The notes: generated by a model not told the origin, from the letters alone. Counted from the first letter of the stretch, positions 37,001 to 51,509 are shown. The stretch is DNA of 64,000 nt from Luidia sarsii (GCA_949987565.1 OX465107.1:14009051-14073050); one strand, 5' to 3'. Numbers and translations are program-made.

Positions 37001-39536
37001 CATTGCATGATGATAGTTTTATCATCAAATGTCCGATTGCAGATTTCTTAATACTGGTCGATTGCCCGTTCCAAGGCCTCACCGCAGACCAAGTTTCATC
37101 TTTTTCATATTAATTTTGAAGGAGATATTAACTGGCAAAGTTTGTTTTTCCTTCCAGATTATCTCCGCCGACTGTTATGCGATCCTGCCCATACAACACG
37201 AGCTTCCTCGCTGATTAAAGTAAGTTCTCTTTGCATGATGATAATTTCATTATCAAATGTCCGATTTCAGATTTCTTAATACTGGTCGATTGCCCGTTCC
37301 AAGGCCTCACCGCAGACCAAGTTTCATCTTTTTCATATTAAATTTGAAGGAGATATTAACTGGCAAAATTTGTTTTTCCTTCCAGATTATCTCCGCCGAC
37401 TGTTACGCGATCCTGCCCATACAACACAAGCTTCCTCGCTGATTAAAGTAAGTTCTCTTTGCATGATAATAATTTCATCATCAAATGTCCGATTTCAGAT
37501 TTCTTCAAACTGGTCGATTGCCCTTTCCAAGGCCTCACAGCAGAAAAAGTTTCAGCTTTTTCATAATAAAATTAATGGAGATATTAACTCGCAAAGTCTG
37601 TTTTTCTTTTCAGATTCTCTCCGCCGTGTGTAATTTGCTACTGCCCATACAACACAAGCTGCCTCGCTGATTAAAGTAAGTTCTCATTGCATGATGATAG
37701 TTTTATCATCAAATGTCTGATTTCAGATTTCTTAATACTGGTCGATTGCCCGTTCCAAGGCCTCACCGCAGACCAAGTTTCACCTTTTTCATATTAAATT
37801 TGAAGGAGATATTAACTGGCAAAGTTTGTTTTTCCTTCCAGATTATCTCCGGCGACTGTTACGCGATCCTGCCCATACAACACAAGCTTTCTCGCTGATT
37901 AAAGTATCTTCTCTTTGCATGATGATAATTTCATCATCAAATGTCCGATTTCAGATTTCTTATTACTGGTCGATTGCCCGTTCCAAGGCCTCACAGCAGA
38001 AACAGTTTCAGCTTTTTCATAATAAAATTGAAGGAGATATTATCTCGCAAAGTCTGTTTTTCTTTTCAGATTCTCTCCGCCGACTGTAATTTGCTACTGA
38101 CCATACAACACAAGCTGCCTCGCTGATTAAAGTAAGTTCTCATTGCATGATGATAGTTTCATCATCAAATATCCGATTTCAGATTTCTTAATACTGGTCG
38201 ATTGCCCGTTCCAAGGCCTCACAGCAGAAAAAGTTTCATCTTTTTCATAATAAAATTGAAGGAGATATTATCTCGCAAAGTCTGTTTTTCTTTTCAGATT
38301 CTCTCCGCCGACTGTAATTTGCTACTGACCATACAACACAAGCTGCCTCGCTGATTAAAGTAAGTTCTCATTGCATGATGATAGTTTTATCATCAAATGT
38401 CCGATTTCAGATTTCTTAATACTGGTCGATTGCCCGTTCCAAGGCCTCACCGCAGACCAAGTTTCATCTTTTTCATATTAAATTTGAAGGAGATATTAAC
38501 TGGCAAAGTTTGTTTTTCCTTCCAGATTATCTCCGCCGACTGTTATGCGATCCTGCCCATACAACACAAGCTGCCTCGCTGATTAAAGTAAGTTCTCATT
38601 GCATGATGATAGTTTTATCATCAAATGTCCGATTGCAGATTTCTTAATACTGGTCGATTGCCCGTTCCAAGGCCTCACCGCAGACCAAGTTTCATCTTTT
38701 TCATGTTAAATTTGAAGGAGATATTAACTGGCAAAATTTGTTTTTCCTTCCAGATTATCTCCGCCGACTGTTACGCGATCCTGCCCATACAACACAAGCT
38801 TCCTCGCTGATTAAAGTGAGTTCTCTTTGCATGATAATAATTTCATCATCAAATGTCCGATTTCAGATTTATTCAAACTGGTCGATTGCCCTTTCCAAGG
38901 CCTCACAGCAGAAAAAGTTTCAGTTTTTTCATGATAAAATTAATGGAGATATTAACTCGCAAAGTCTGTTTTTCTTTTCAGATTCTCTCCGCCGTGTGTA
39001 ATTTGCTACTGCCCATACAACACAAGCTGCCTCGCTGATTAAAGTAAGTTCTCATTGCATGATGATAGTTTTATCATCAAATGTCCGATTTCAGATTTCT
39101 TAATACTGGTCGATTGCCCGTTCCAAGGCCTCACCGCAGACCAAGTTTCACCTTTTTCATATCAAATTTGAAGGAGTTATTAACTGGGAAAGTTTGTTTT
39201 TCCTTCCAGATTATCTCCGCCGACTGTTACGCGATCCTGCCCATACAACACAAGCTTCCTCGCTGATTAAAGTATGTTCTCTTTGCATGATGATATTTTC
39301 ATCATCAAATGTCCGATTTCAGATTTCTTAATACTGGTCGATTGCCCGTTCCAAGGCCTCACAGCAGAAAAAGTTTCATCTTTTTCATAATAGAATTGAA
39401 GGAGATATTATCTCGCAAAGTCTGTTTTTCTTTTCAGATTCTCTCCGCCGACTGTAATTTGCTACTGCCCATACAACACAAGCTGCCTCGCTGGTTAAAG
39501 TAAGTTCTCATTGCATGATGATAGTTTTATCATCAA
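34051..39536 (+). repeat. Inserted segment resembling the 18.5-26.7 kb region
   Basis: The units here carry the markers of the 18.5-26.7 kb family, not of the flanking duplicated block. 34065-35888 matches 18565-20388 at a 15,500-bp offset, and 38625-39480 matches 25861-26730 at 12,764 bp. Inside, 34749-36572 and 36573-38396 are a tandem 8-unit duplication (1,824 bp). The distance from the unit start at 33837 to that at 39537 is 5,700 bp, exactly 25 units. The weakened donor GTATCT (37904-37909) lies here. Confidence 0.78.
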
Positions 39537-42500
39537 ATGTCCGATTTCAGATTTCTTAATACTTGTCGATTGCCCGTTCCAAGGCCTCACCGCAGACCAA
39601 GTTTCACCTTTTTCATATTAAATTTGAAGGAGATATTAACTGGCAAAGTTTGTTTTTCCTTCCAGATTATCTCCGCCGACTGTTATGCGATCCTGCATAT
39701 ACAACACAAGCTTCCTCGCTGATTAAAGTAAGTTCTCTTTGCATGATGATAATTTCATCATCAAATGTCCGATTTCAGATTTCTTGAAACTGGTCGATTG
39801 CCCTTTCCAAGGCCTCACAGCAGAAAAAGATTCAGCTTTTTCATAATAAAATTAATGGAGATATTAACTCGCAAAGTCTGTTTTTCTTTTCAGATTCTCT
39901 CCGCCGTGTGTAATTTGCTACTGCCCATACAACACAAGCTGCCTCGCTGATTAAAGTAAGTTCTCATTGCATGATGATAGTTCTATTATCAAATGTCCGA
40001 TTTCAGATTTCTTAATACTGGTCGATTGCCCGTTCCAAGGCCTCACCGCAAATCAAGTTTCACCTTTTTCATATTAAATTTGAAGGAGATATTAACTGGC
40101 AAAGTTTGTTTTTCCTTCCAGATTATCTCCGCCGACTGTTATGCGATCCTGCACATACAACACAAGCTGCCTCGCTGATTAAAGTAAGTTCTCATTGCAT
40201 GATGATAGTTTTATCATCAAATGTCCGATTTCAGATTTCTTAATACTGGTCGATTGCCCGTTCCAAGGCCTCACCGCACACCAAGTTTCATCTTTTTCAT
40301 ATTAAATTTGAAGGAGATATTAACTGGCAAAGTTTGTTTTTCCTTCCAGATTATCTCCGCCGACTGTTATGCGATCCTGCATATACAACACAAGCTTCCT
40401 CGCTGATTAAAGTAAGTTCTCTTTGCATGATGATAATTTCATCATCAAATGTCCGATTTCAGATTTCTTGAAACTGGTCGATTGCCCTTTCCAAGGCCTC
40501 ACAGCAGAAAAGTTTCAGCTTTTTCATAATAAAATTAATGGAGATATTAACTCGCAAAGTCTGTTTTTCTTTTCAGATTCTCTCCGCCGACTGTAATTTG
40601 CTACTGACCATACAACACAAGCTGCCTCGCTGATTAAAGTAAGTTCTCATTGCATGATGATAGTTTTATTATCAAATGTCCGATTTCAGATTTCTTAATA
40701 CTGGTCGATTGCCCGTTCCAAGGCCTCACCGCAAACCAAGTTTCACCTTTTTCATATTAAATTTGAAGGAGATATTAACTGGCAAAGTTTGTTTTTCCTT
40801 CCAGATTATCTCCGCCGACTGTTATGCGATCCTGCCCATACAACACAAGCTGCCTCGCTGATTAAAGTAAGTTCTCATTGCATGATGATAGTTTTATCAT
40901 CAAATGTCCGATTTCAGATTTCTTAATACTGGTCGATTGCCCGTTCCAAGGCCTCACCGCACACCAAGTTTCATCTTTTTCATATTAAATTTGAAGGAGA
41001 TATTAACTGGCAAAGTTTGTTTTTCCTTCCAGATTATCTCCGCCGACTGTTATGCGATCCTGCATATACAACACAAGCTTCCTCGCTGATTAAAGTAAGT
41101 TCTCTTTGCATGATGATAATTTCATCATCAAATGTCCGATTTCAGATTTCTTGAAACTGGTCGATTGCCCTTTCCAAGGCCTCACAGCAGAAAAAGTTTC
41201 AGCTTTTTCATAATAAAATTAATGGAGATATTAACTCGCAAAGTCTGTTTTTCTTTTCAGATTCTCTCCGCCGTGTGTAATTTGCTACTGCCCATACAAC
41301 ACAAGCTGCCTCGCTGATTAAAGTAAGTTCTCATTGCATGATGATAGTTTTATCATCAAATGTCCGATTTCAGATTTCTTAATACTGGTCGATTGCCCGT
41401 TCCAAGGCCTCACCGCAGACCAAGTTTCACGTTTTTCATATTAAATTTGAAGGAGATATTAACTGGCAGAGTTTGTTTTTCCTTCCAGATTATCTCCGCC
41501 GACTGTTACGCGATCCTGCCCATACAACACAAGCTTCCTCGCTGATTAAAGTAAGTTCTCTTTGCATGATGATAATTTCATCATCAAATGTCCGATTTCA
41601 GATTTCTTAATACTGGTCGATTGCCCGTTCCAAGGCCTCACAAAAGAAAAAGTTTCAGCTTTTTCATAATAAATTTGAAGGAGATATTAACTAGCAAAGT
41701 TTGTTTTTCCTTCCAGATTATCTCCGCCGACTGTTATGCGATCCTGCCCATACAACACAAGCTGCCTCGCTGATTAAAGTAAGTTCTCATTGCATGATGA
41801 TAGTTTTATCATCAAATGTCCGATTTCAGATTTCTTAATACTGGTCGATTGCCCGTTCCAAGGCCTCACCGCAGACCAAGTTTCACGTTTTTCATATTAA
41901 TTTTGAAGGAGATATTAACTGGCAAAGTTTGTTTTTCCTTCCAGATTATCTCCGCCGACTGTTACGCGATCCTGCCCATACAACACAAGCTTCCTCGCTG
42001 ATTAAAGTAAGTTCTCTTTGCATGATGATAATTTCATCATCAAATGTCCGATTTCAGATTTCTTAATACTGGTCGATTGCCCGTTCCAAGGCCTCACCGC
42101 AGACCAAGTTTCACGTTTTTCATATTAAATTTGAAGGAGATATTAACTGGCAAAGTTTGTTTTTCCTTCCAGATTATCTCCGCCGACTGTTACGCGATCC
42201 TGCCCATACAACACAAGCTTTCTCGCTGATTAAAGTATGTTCTCTTTGCATGATGATAATTTCATCATCAAATGTCCGATTTCAGATTTATTCAAACTGG
42301 TCGATTGCCCTTTCCAAGGCCTCACAGCAGAAAAAGTTTCAGTTTTTTCATGATAAAATTGAAGGAGATATTAACTCGCAAAGTCTGTTTTTCTTTTCAG
42401 ATTCTCTCCGCCGTGTGTAATTTGCTACTGCCCATACAACACAAGCTGCCTCGCTGATTAAAGTAAGTTCTTATTGCATGATGATAGTTTTATTATCAAA

Positions 42501-44530
42501 TGTCCGATTTCAGATTTCTTAATACTGGTCGATTGCCTGTTCCAAGGCCTCACCGCAGACCAAGTTTCACTTTTTTCATATTAAATTTGAAGGAGATATT
42601 AACTGGCAAAGTTTGTTTTTCCTTCCAGATTATCTCCGCCGACTGTTACGCGATCCTGCCCATACAACACAAGCTTCCTCGCTGATTAAAGTAAGTTCTC
42701 TTTGCATGATGATAATTTCATCATCAAATGTCCGATTTCAGATTTCTTGAAACTGGTCGATTGCCCTTTCCAAGGCCTCACAGCAGAAAAGTTTCAGCTT
42801 TTTTATAATAAAATTAATGGAGATATTAACTCGCAAAGTCTGTTTTTCTTTTCAGATTCTCTCCGCCGACTGTAATTTGCTACTGACCATACAACACAAG
42901 CTGCCTCGCTGATTAAAGTAAGTTCTCATTGCATGATGATAATTTCATCATCAAATGTCTGATTTCAGATTTATTCAAACTGGTCGATTGCCCTTTCCAA
43001 GGCCTCACAGCAGAAAAAGTTTCAGTTTTTTCATGATAAAATTGAAGGAGATATTAACTCGCAAAGTCTGTTTTTCTTTTCAGATTCTCTCCGCCGTGTG
43101 TAATTTGCTACTGCCCATACAACACAAGCTGCCTCGCTGATTAAAGTAAGTTCTTATTGCATGATGATAGTTTTATTATCAAATGTCCGATTTCAGATTT
43201 CTTAATACTGGTCGATTGCCTGTTCCAAGGCCTCACCGCAGACCAAGTTTCACTTTTTTCATATTAAATTTGAAGGAGATATTAACTGGCAAAGTTTGTT
43301 TTTCCTTCCAGATTATCTCCGCCGACTGTTACGCGATCCTGCCCATACAACACAAGCTTCCTCGCTGATTAAAGTAAGTTCTCTTTGCATGATGATAATT
43401 TCATCATCAAATGTCCGATTTCAGATTTCTTGAAACTGGTCGATTGCCCTTTCCAAGGCCTCACAGCAGAAACAGTTTCAGGTTTTTCATAATAAAATTA
43501 ATGGAGATATTAACTCGCAAAGTCTGTTTTTCTTTTCAGATTCTCTCCGCCGTGTGTAATTTGCTACTGCCCATACAACACAAGCTGCCTCGCTGATTAA
43601 AGTAAGTTCTCATTGCATGATGATAGTTTTATTATCAAATGTCCGATTTCAGATTTCTTAATACTGGTCGATTGCCCGTTCCAAGGCCTCACCGCAGACC
43701 AAGTTTCACCTTTTTCATATTAAATTTGAAGGAGATATTAACTGGCAAAGTTTGTTTTTCCTTCCAGATTATCTCCGCCGACTGTTACGCGATCCTGCCC
43801 ATACAACACAAGCTTCCTCGCTGATTAAAGTAAGTTCTCTTTGCATGATGATAATTTCATCATCAAATGTCCGATTTCAGATTTCTTGAAACTGGTCGAT
43901 TGCCCTTTCCAAGGCCTCACAGCAGAAAAGTTTCAGCTTTTTTATAATAAAATTAATGGAGATATTAACTCGCAAAGTCTGTTTTTCTTTTCAGATTCTC
44001 TCCGCCGACTGTAATTTGCTACTGACCATACAACACAAGCTGCCTCGCTGATTAAAGTAAGTTCTCATTGCATGATGATAGTTTTATCATCAAATGTCCG
44101 ATTTCAGATTTCTTGAAACTGGTCGATTGCCCTTTCCAAGGCCTCAAAGCAGAAAAGTTTCAGCTTTTTCATAATAAAATTGATGGAGATATTAACTCGC
44201 AAAGTCTGTTTTTCTTTTCAGATTCTCTCCGCCGTGTGTAATTTGCTACTTCCCATACAACACAAGCTGCCTCGCTGATTAAAGTAAGTTCTCATTGCAT
44301 GATGATAGTTTTATCATCAAATGTCCGATTTCAGATTTCTTAATACTGGTCGATTGCCCGTTCCAAGGCATCACCGCACACCAAGTTTCATCTTTTTCAT
44401 ATTAAATTTGAAGGAGATATTAACTGGCAAAGTTTGTTTTTCCTTCCAGATTATCTCCGCCGACTGTTATGCGATCCTGCATATACAACACAAGCTTCCT
44501 CGCTGATTAAAGTAAGTTCTCTTTGCATGA
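39537..44530 (+). repeat. Large duplicated block, copy 2
   Basis: Follows the same unit order as copy 1 from ACTTGTCG at 39562 through TGCATATACAAC, CACCGCAAATC and CACAAAAGAAAAAG units to the TTCCCATAC unit near 44251. It lacks the second 8-unit copy seen in copy 1 and instead has a 3-unit (683 bp) repeat, 42272-42954 followed by 42955-43638. The extra A that lengthens one unit of copy 1 (GGCAAAAGTTTG near 28249) is absent here. Confidence 0.82.
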
Positions 44531-44776
44531 TGATAATTTCATCATCAAATGTCCGATTTCAGATTTCTTGAAACTGGTCGATTGCCCTTTCCAAGGCCTC
44601 ACAGCAGAAACAGTTTCAGCTTTTTCATAATAAAATTAATGGAGATATTAACTCGCAAAGTCTGTTTTTCTTTTCAGATTCTCTCCGCCGTGTGTAATTT
44701 GCTACTGCCCATACAACACAAGCTGCCTCGCTGATTAAAGTAAGTTCTCATTGCATGATGATAGTTTTATTATCAA

Positions 44777-47700
44777 ATGTCCGATTTCAGATTTCTTAAT
44801 ACTGGTCGATTGCCCGTTCCAAGGCCTCACCGCAGACCAAGTTTCACCTTTTTCATATTAAATTTGAAGGAGATATTAACTGGCAAAGTTTGTTTTTCCT
44901 TCCAGATTATCTCCGCCGACTGTTACGCGATCCTGCCCATACAACACAAGCTTCCTCGCTGATTAAAGTAAGTTCTCCTTGCATGATGATAATTTCATCA
45001 TCAAATGTCCGATTTCAGATTTCTTAATACTGGTCGATTGCCCGTTCCAATGCCTCACAAAAGAAAAAGTTTCAGCTTTTTCATAATAAAATTGAAGGAG
45101 ATATTATCTCGCAAAGTCTGTTTTTCTTTTCAGATTCTCTCCGCCGACTGTAATTTGCTACTGACCATACAACACAAGCTGCCTCGCTGATTAAAGTAAG
45201 TTCTCATTGCATGATGATAGTTTTATCATCAAATGTCCGATTTCAGATTTCTTAATACTGGTCGATTGCCCGTTCCAAGGCCTCACGGCAGACCAAGTTT
45301 CATCTTTTTCATATTAAATTTGAAGGAGATATTAACTAGCAAAGTTTGTTTTTCCTTCCAGATTATCTCCGCCGACTGTTATGCGATCCTGCCCATACAA
45401 CACAAGCTGCCTCGCTGATTAAAGTAAGTTCTCATTGCATGATGATAGTTTTATCATCAAATGTCCGATTGCAGATTTCTTAATACTGGTCGATTGCCCG
45501 TTCCAAGGCCTCACCGCAGACCAAGTTTCATCTTTTTCATATTAAATTTGAAGGAGATATTAACTGGCAAAATTTGTTTTTCCTTCCAGATTATCTCCGC
45601 CGACTGTTACGCGATCCTGCCCATACAACACAAGCTTCCTCGCTGATTAAAGTAAGTTCTCTTTGCATGATAATAATTTCATCATCAAATGTCCGATTTC
45701 AGATTTCTTCAAACTGGTCGATTGCCCTTTCCAAGGCCTCACAGCAGAAAAAGTTTCAGTTTTTTCATGATAAAATTATGGGAGATATTAACTCGCAAAG
45801 TCTGTTTTTCTTTTCAGATTCTCTCCGCCGTGTGTAATTTGCTACTGCCCATACAACACAAGCTGCCTCGCTGATTAAAGTAAGTTCTCATTGCATGATG
45901 ATAGTTTTATTATCAAATGTCCGATTTCAGATTTCTTAATACTGGTCGATTGCCCGTTCCAAGGCCTCACCGCAGACCAAGTTTCACCTTTTTCATATTA
46001 AATTTGAAGGAGATATTAACTGGCAAAGTTTGTTTTTCCTTCCAGATTATCTCCGCCGACTGTTACGCGATCCTGCCCATACAACACAAGCTTCCTCGCT
46101 GATTAAAGTAAGTTCTCTTTGCATGATGATAATTTCATCATCAAATGTCCGATTTCAGATTTCTTAATACTGGTCGATTGCCCGTTCCAAGGCCTCACAA
46201 AAGAAAAAGTTTCAGCTTTTTCATAATAAAATTGAAGGAGATATTATCTCGCAAAGTCTGTTTTTCTTTTCAGATTCTCTCCGCCGACTGTAATTTGCTA
46301 CTGACCATACAACACAAGCTGCCTCGCTGATTAAAGTAAGTTCTCATTGCATGATGATAGTTTTATCATCAAATGTCCGATTTCAGATTTCTTAATACTG
46401 GTCGATTGCCCGTTCCAAGGCCTCACGGCAGACCAAGTTTCATCTTTTTCATATTAAATTTGAAGGAGATATTAACTAGCAAAGTTTGTTTTTCCTTCCA
46501 GATTATCTCCGCCGACTGTTATGCGATCCTGCCCATACAACACAAGCTGCCTCGCTGATTAAAGTAAGTTCTCATTGCATGATGATAGTTTTATCATCAA
46601 ATGTCCGATTGCAGATTTCTTAATACTGGTCGATTGCCCGTTCCAAGGCCTCACCGCAGACCAAGTTTCATCTTTTTCATATTAAATTTGAAGGAGATAT
46701 TAACTGGCAAAATTTGTTTTTCCTTCCAGATTATCTCCGCCGACTGTTACGCGATCCTGCCCATACAACACAAGCTTCCTCGCTGATTAAAGTAAGTTCT
46801 CTTTGCATGATAATAATTTCATCATCAAATGTCCGATTTCAGATTTCTTCAAACTGGTCGATTGCCCTTTCCAAGGCCTCACAGCAGAAAAAGTTTCAGT
46901 TTTTTCATGATAAAATTATGGGAGATATTAACTCGCAAAGTCTGTTTTTCTTTTCAGATTCTCTCCGCCGTGTGTAATTTGCTACTGCCCATACAACACA
47001 AGCTGCCTCGCTGATTAAAGTAAGTTCTCATTGCATGATGATAGTTTTATTATCAAATGTCCGATTTCAGATTTCTTAATACTGGTCGATTGCCCGTTCC
47101 AAGGCCTCACCGCAGACCAAGTTTCACCTTTTTCATATTAAATTTGAAGGAGATATTAACTGGCAAAGTTTGTTTTTCCTTCCAGATTATCTCCGCCGAC
47201 TGTTACGCGATCCTGCCCATACAACACAAGCTTCCTCGCTGATTAAAGTAAGTTCTCTTTGCATGATGATAATTTCATCATCAAATGTCCGATTTCAGAT
47301 TTCTTAATACTGGTCGATTGCCCGTTCCAAGGCCTCACAAAAGAAAAAGTTTCAGCTTTTTCATAATAAAATTGAAGGAGATATTATCTCGCAAAGTCTG
47401 TTTTTCTTTTCAGATTCTCTCCGCCGACTGTAATTTGCTACTGACCATACAACACAAGCTGCCTCGCTGATTAAAGTAAGTTCTCATTGCATGATGATAG
47501 TTTTATCATCAATTGTCCGATTTCAGATTTCTTAATACTGGTCGATTGCCCGTTCCAAGGCCTCACCGCAGACCAAGTTTCATCTTTTTCATATAAAATT
47601 TGAAGGAGATATTAACTGGCAAAATTTGTTTTTCCTTCCAGATTATCTCCGCCGACTGTTACGCGATCCTGCCCATACAACACAAGCTTCCTCGCTGATT

Positions 47701-47968
47701 AAAGTAAGTTCTCTTTGCATGATAATAATTTCATCATCAAATGTCCGATTTCAGATTTCCTCAAACTGGTCGATTGCCCTTTCCAAGGCCTCACAGCAGA
47801 AAAAGTTTCAGTTTTTTCATGATAAAATTATGGGAGATATTAACTCGCAAAGTCTGTTTTTCTTTTCAGATTCTCTCCGCCGTGTGTAATTTGCTACTGC
47901 CCATACAACACAAGCTGCCTCGCTGATTAAAGTAAGTTCTCATTGCATGATGATAGTTTTATCATCAA
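44777..47968 (+). repeat. 5-unit higher-order repeat (1,140 bp), two full copies and a 4-unit third
   Basis: 44777-45916 and 45917-47056 are nearly identical 1,140-bp (five-unit) repeats. A third copy, 47057-47968, lost one unit and is 912 bp. Markers are CACAAAAGAAAAAG, CACGGCAGACC with CTAGCAAAG, CCGATTGCAG and TTTTTTCATGATAAAATTATGGGAG (shown here in parts: CATGATAAAATTATGGG). The ATG phase marker is lost in the unit at 47512 (CAATTGTCC). Confidence 0.85.
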
Positions 47969-50244
47969 ATGTCCGATTTCAGATTTCTTAATACTGGTCG
48001 ATTGCCCGTTCCAAGGCCTCACCGCAGACCAAGTTTCACCTTTTTCATATTAAATTTGAAGGAGATATTAACTGGCAAAGTTTGTTTTTCCTTCCAGATT
48101 ATCTCCGCCGACTGTTACGCGATCCTGCCCATACAACACAAGCTTCCTCGCTGATTAAAGTAAGTTCTCTTTGCATGATGATAATTTCATCATCAAATGT
48201 CCGATTTCAGATTTCTTCAAACTGGTCGATTGCCCTTTCCAAGGCCTCACAGCAGAAAAGTTTCAGCTTTTTCATAATAAAATTAAAGGAGATATTAACT
48301 CGCAAATTCTGTTTTTCTTTTCAGATTCTCTCCGCCGACTGTAATATGCTACTGCCCATACAACACAAGCTTCTTCGCTGATTAAAGTAAGTTCTCTTTG
48401 CATGATGATAATTTCATTATTAAATGTCCAATTACTGATTTCTGAATACTGGTCGATTGCCCTTTCTAAGGACTCACTGCAGACCAAGTTTCAGCTTTTT
48501 CATATTAAACTTGAAGGAGATATTAACTGGCAAAGTTTGTTTTTCCTTCCAGATTATCTCCGCCGACTGTTATGCGATCCTACCATACAACACAAGCTTC
48601 CTTGCTATTTAAAGTAAGTTCTCTTTGCATGATAATAATTTCATCATCAAATGTCCGATTTCAGATTTCTTGAAACTGGTCGATTGCCCTTTCCAAGGCC
48701 TCACAGCAGAAAAGTTTCAGCTTTTTCATAATAAAATTAATGGAGATATTAACTCGCAAAGTCTGTTTTTCTTTTCAGATTCTCTCCGCCGACTGTAATT
48801 TGCTACTGACCATACAACACAAGCTGCCTCGCTGATTAAAGTAAGTTCTCATTGCATGATGATAGTTTTATCATCAAATGTCCGATTTCAGATTTCTTAA
48901 TACTGGTCGATTGCCCTTTCCAAGGCCTCAAAGCAGAAAAGTTTCAGCTTTTTCATAATAAAATTGATGGAGATATTAACTCGCAAAGTCTGTTTTTCTT
49001 TTCAGATTCTCTCCGCCGTGTGTAATTTGCTACTCCCCATACAACACAAGCTGCCTCGCTGATTAAAGTAAGTTCTCATTGCATGATGATAGTTTTATCA
49101 TCAAATGTCCGATTTCAGATTTCTTAATACTGGTCGATTGCCCGTTCCAAGGCCTCACCGCACACCAAGTTTCATCTTTTTCATATTAAATTTGAAGGAG
49201 ATATTAACTGGCAAAGTTTGTTTTTCCTTCCAGATTATCTCCGCCGACTGTTATGCGATCCTCCATATACAACACAAGCTTCCTCGCTGATTAAAGTAAG
49301 TTCTCTTTGCATGATGATAATTTCATCATCAAATGTCCGATTTCAGATTTCTTAATACTGGTCGATTGCCCGTTCCAAGGCCTCACAGCAGAAAAAGTTT
49401 CAGCTTTTTCATAATAAAATTTAAGGAGATATTATCTCGCAAAGTCTGTTTTTCTTTTCAGATTCTCTCCGCCGACTGTAATTTGCTACTGACCATACAA
49501 CACAAGCTGCCTCGCTGATTAACGTAAGTTCTCATTGCATGATGATAGTTTTATCATCAAATGTCCGATTTCAGATTTCTTAATACTGGTCGATTGCCCG
49601 TTCCAAGGCCTCACCGCAGACCAAGTTTCACCTTTTTCATATTAAATTTAAAGGAGATATTAACTGGCAAAGTTTGTTTTTCTTCCAGATTATCTCCGCA
49701 GACTGTTACGCGATCCTGCCCATACAACACAAGCTTCCTCGCTGATTAAAGTATGTTCTCTTTGCATGATGATAATTTCATCATCAAATGTCCGATTTCA
49801 GATTTCTTAATACTGGTCGATTGCCCGTTCCAAGGCCTCACAGCAGAAAAAGTTTCATCTTTTTCATAATAGAATTGAAGGAGATATTATCTCGCAAAGT
49901 CTGTTTTTCTTTTCAGATTCTCTCCGCCGACTGTAATTTGCTACTGACCATACAACACAAGCTGCCTCGCTGATTAAAGTAAGTTCTCATTGCATGATGA
50001 TAGTTTTATCATCAAATGTCTAATTTCAGATTTCTTAATACTGGTCGATTGCCCGTTCCAAGGCCTCACCGCAGACCAAGTTTCACCTTTTTTCATATTA
50101 AATTTGAAGGAGATATTAACTGGCAAAGTTTGTTTTTCCTTCCAGATTATCTCCGCCGACTGTTACGCGATCCTGCCCATACAACACAAGCTTCCTCGCT
50201 GATTAAAGTAAGTTCTCATTGCATGATGATAGTTTTATCATCAA
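47969..50244 (+). repeat. Mixed and more diverged transition units
   Basis: Ten units of mixed origin. The unit at about 48.39-48.62 kb is among the most diverged in the window: it has CATTATTAAATGTCC, AATTACTGATTTCTGAATAC, TTTCTAAGGACTCACTGCAG and a shortened exon-like block with CCTACCATAC. It is the first C-type unit. Short units with CAGCAGAAAAGTTTC recur near 48.26, 48.71 and 48.94 kb. The unit at 49561 resembles those at 8994 and 13552 in TTAACGTAAGT and TTTTTCTTCCAG, and 49788 resembles 26545. Confidence 0.75.
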
Positions 50245-50472
50245 ATGTCCGATTTCAGATTTCTTAATACTGGTCGATTGCCCGTTCCAAGGCCTCACCG
50301 CAGACCAAGTTTCATCTTTTTCATATTAAATTTGAAGGAGATATTAACTGGCAAAGTTTGTTTTTCCTTCCAGATTATCTCCGCCGACTGTTATGCGATC
50401 CTGCCCATACAACACAAGCTGCCTCGCTGATTAAAGTAAGTTCTCATTGCATGATGATAGTTTTATCATCAA

Positions 50473-51380
50473 ATGTCCGATTTCAGATTTCGTAATACTG
50501 GTCGATTGCCCGTTCCAAGGTTTCACCGCAGACCAAGTTTCACCTTTTTCATATTAAATTTGAAGGAGATATTAACTGGCAAAGTTTGTTTTTCCTTCCA
50601 GATTATCTCCGCCGACTGTTACGCGATCCTGCCCATACAACACAAGCTTCCTCGCTGATTAAAGTAAGTTCTCTTTGCATGATAATAATTTCACCATCAA
50701 ATGTCCGATTTCAGATTTCTTCAAACTGGTCGATTGCCCTTTCCAAGGCCTCACAGCAGAAAAAGTTTCAGCTTTTTCATAATAAAATTAATGGAGATAT
50801 TAACTCGCAGTCTGTTTTTCTTTTCAGATTCTCTCCGGCGTGTGTAATTTGCTACTGCCCATACAACACAAGCTGCCTCGCTGATTAAAATAAGTTCTCA
50901 TTGCATGATGATAGTTTTATCATCAAATGTCCGATTTCAGATTTCGTAATACTGGTCGATTGCCCGTTCCAAGGTTTCACCGCAGACCAAGTTTCACCTT
51001 TTTCATATTAAATTTGAAGGAGATATTAACTGGCAAAGTTTGTTTTTCCTTCCAGATTATCTCCGCCGACTGTTACGCGATCCTGCCCATACAACACAAG
51101 CTTCCTCGCTGATTAAAGTAAGTTCTCTTTGCATGATAATAATTTCACCATCAAATGTCCGATTTCAGATTTCTTCAAACTGGTCGATTGCCCTTTCCAA
51201 GGCCTCACAGCAGAAAAAGTTTCAGCTTTTTCATAATAAAATTAATGGAGATATTAACTCGCAGTCTGTTTTTCTTTTCAGATTCTCTCCGGCGTGTGTA
51301 ATTTGCTACTGCCCATACAACACAAGCTGCCTCGCTGATTAAAATAAGTTCTCATTGCATGATGATAGTTTTATCATCAA
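50473..51380 (+). repeat. Dimer duplicated in tandem (2 x 454 bp)
   Basis: 50473-50926 and 50927-51380 look identical base for base in my reading. Each is an A unit with CCAAGGTTTCACCGC plus a B unit with CGCAGTCTG (two bases deleted from CGCAAAGTCTG) and CTCCGGCGTG. Both have the donor changed from GTAAGT to ATAAGT (AT at 50890-50891 and 51344-51345). Confidence 0.85.
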
Positions 51381-51500
51381 ATGTCCGATTTCAGATTTCT
51401 TAATACTGGTCGATTGCCCGTTCCAAGGCCTCACCGCAGACCAAGTTTCACCTTTTTCATATTAAATTTGAAGGAGATATTAACTGGCAAAGTTTGTTTT

Positions 51501-51509
51501 TCCTTCCAA
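51501..51509 (+). other. Destroyed 3' splice site (CAG to CAA)
   Basis: The tract TTTTTCCTTCC is followed by CAA at 51507-51509 where other A units have CAG. The next base sequence ATTATCTCC is unchanged. A single substitution removes the acceptor in this unit. Confidence 0.75.

Noticed and set aside
48272..48487. Open frame of 71 codons on the - strand
   Set aside because: Chance opening across the diverged unit at 48.4 kb; there is no similarity to anything I recognise and no equivalent in other units.
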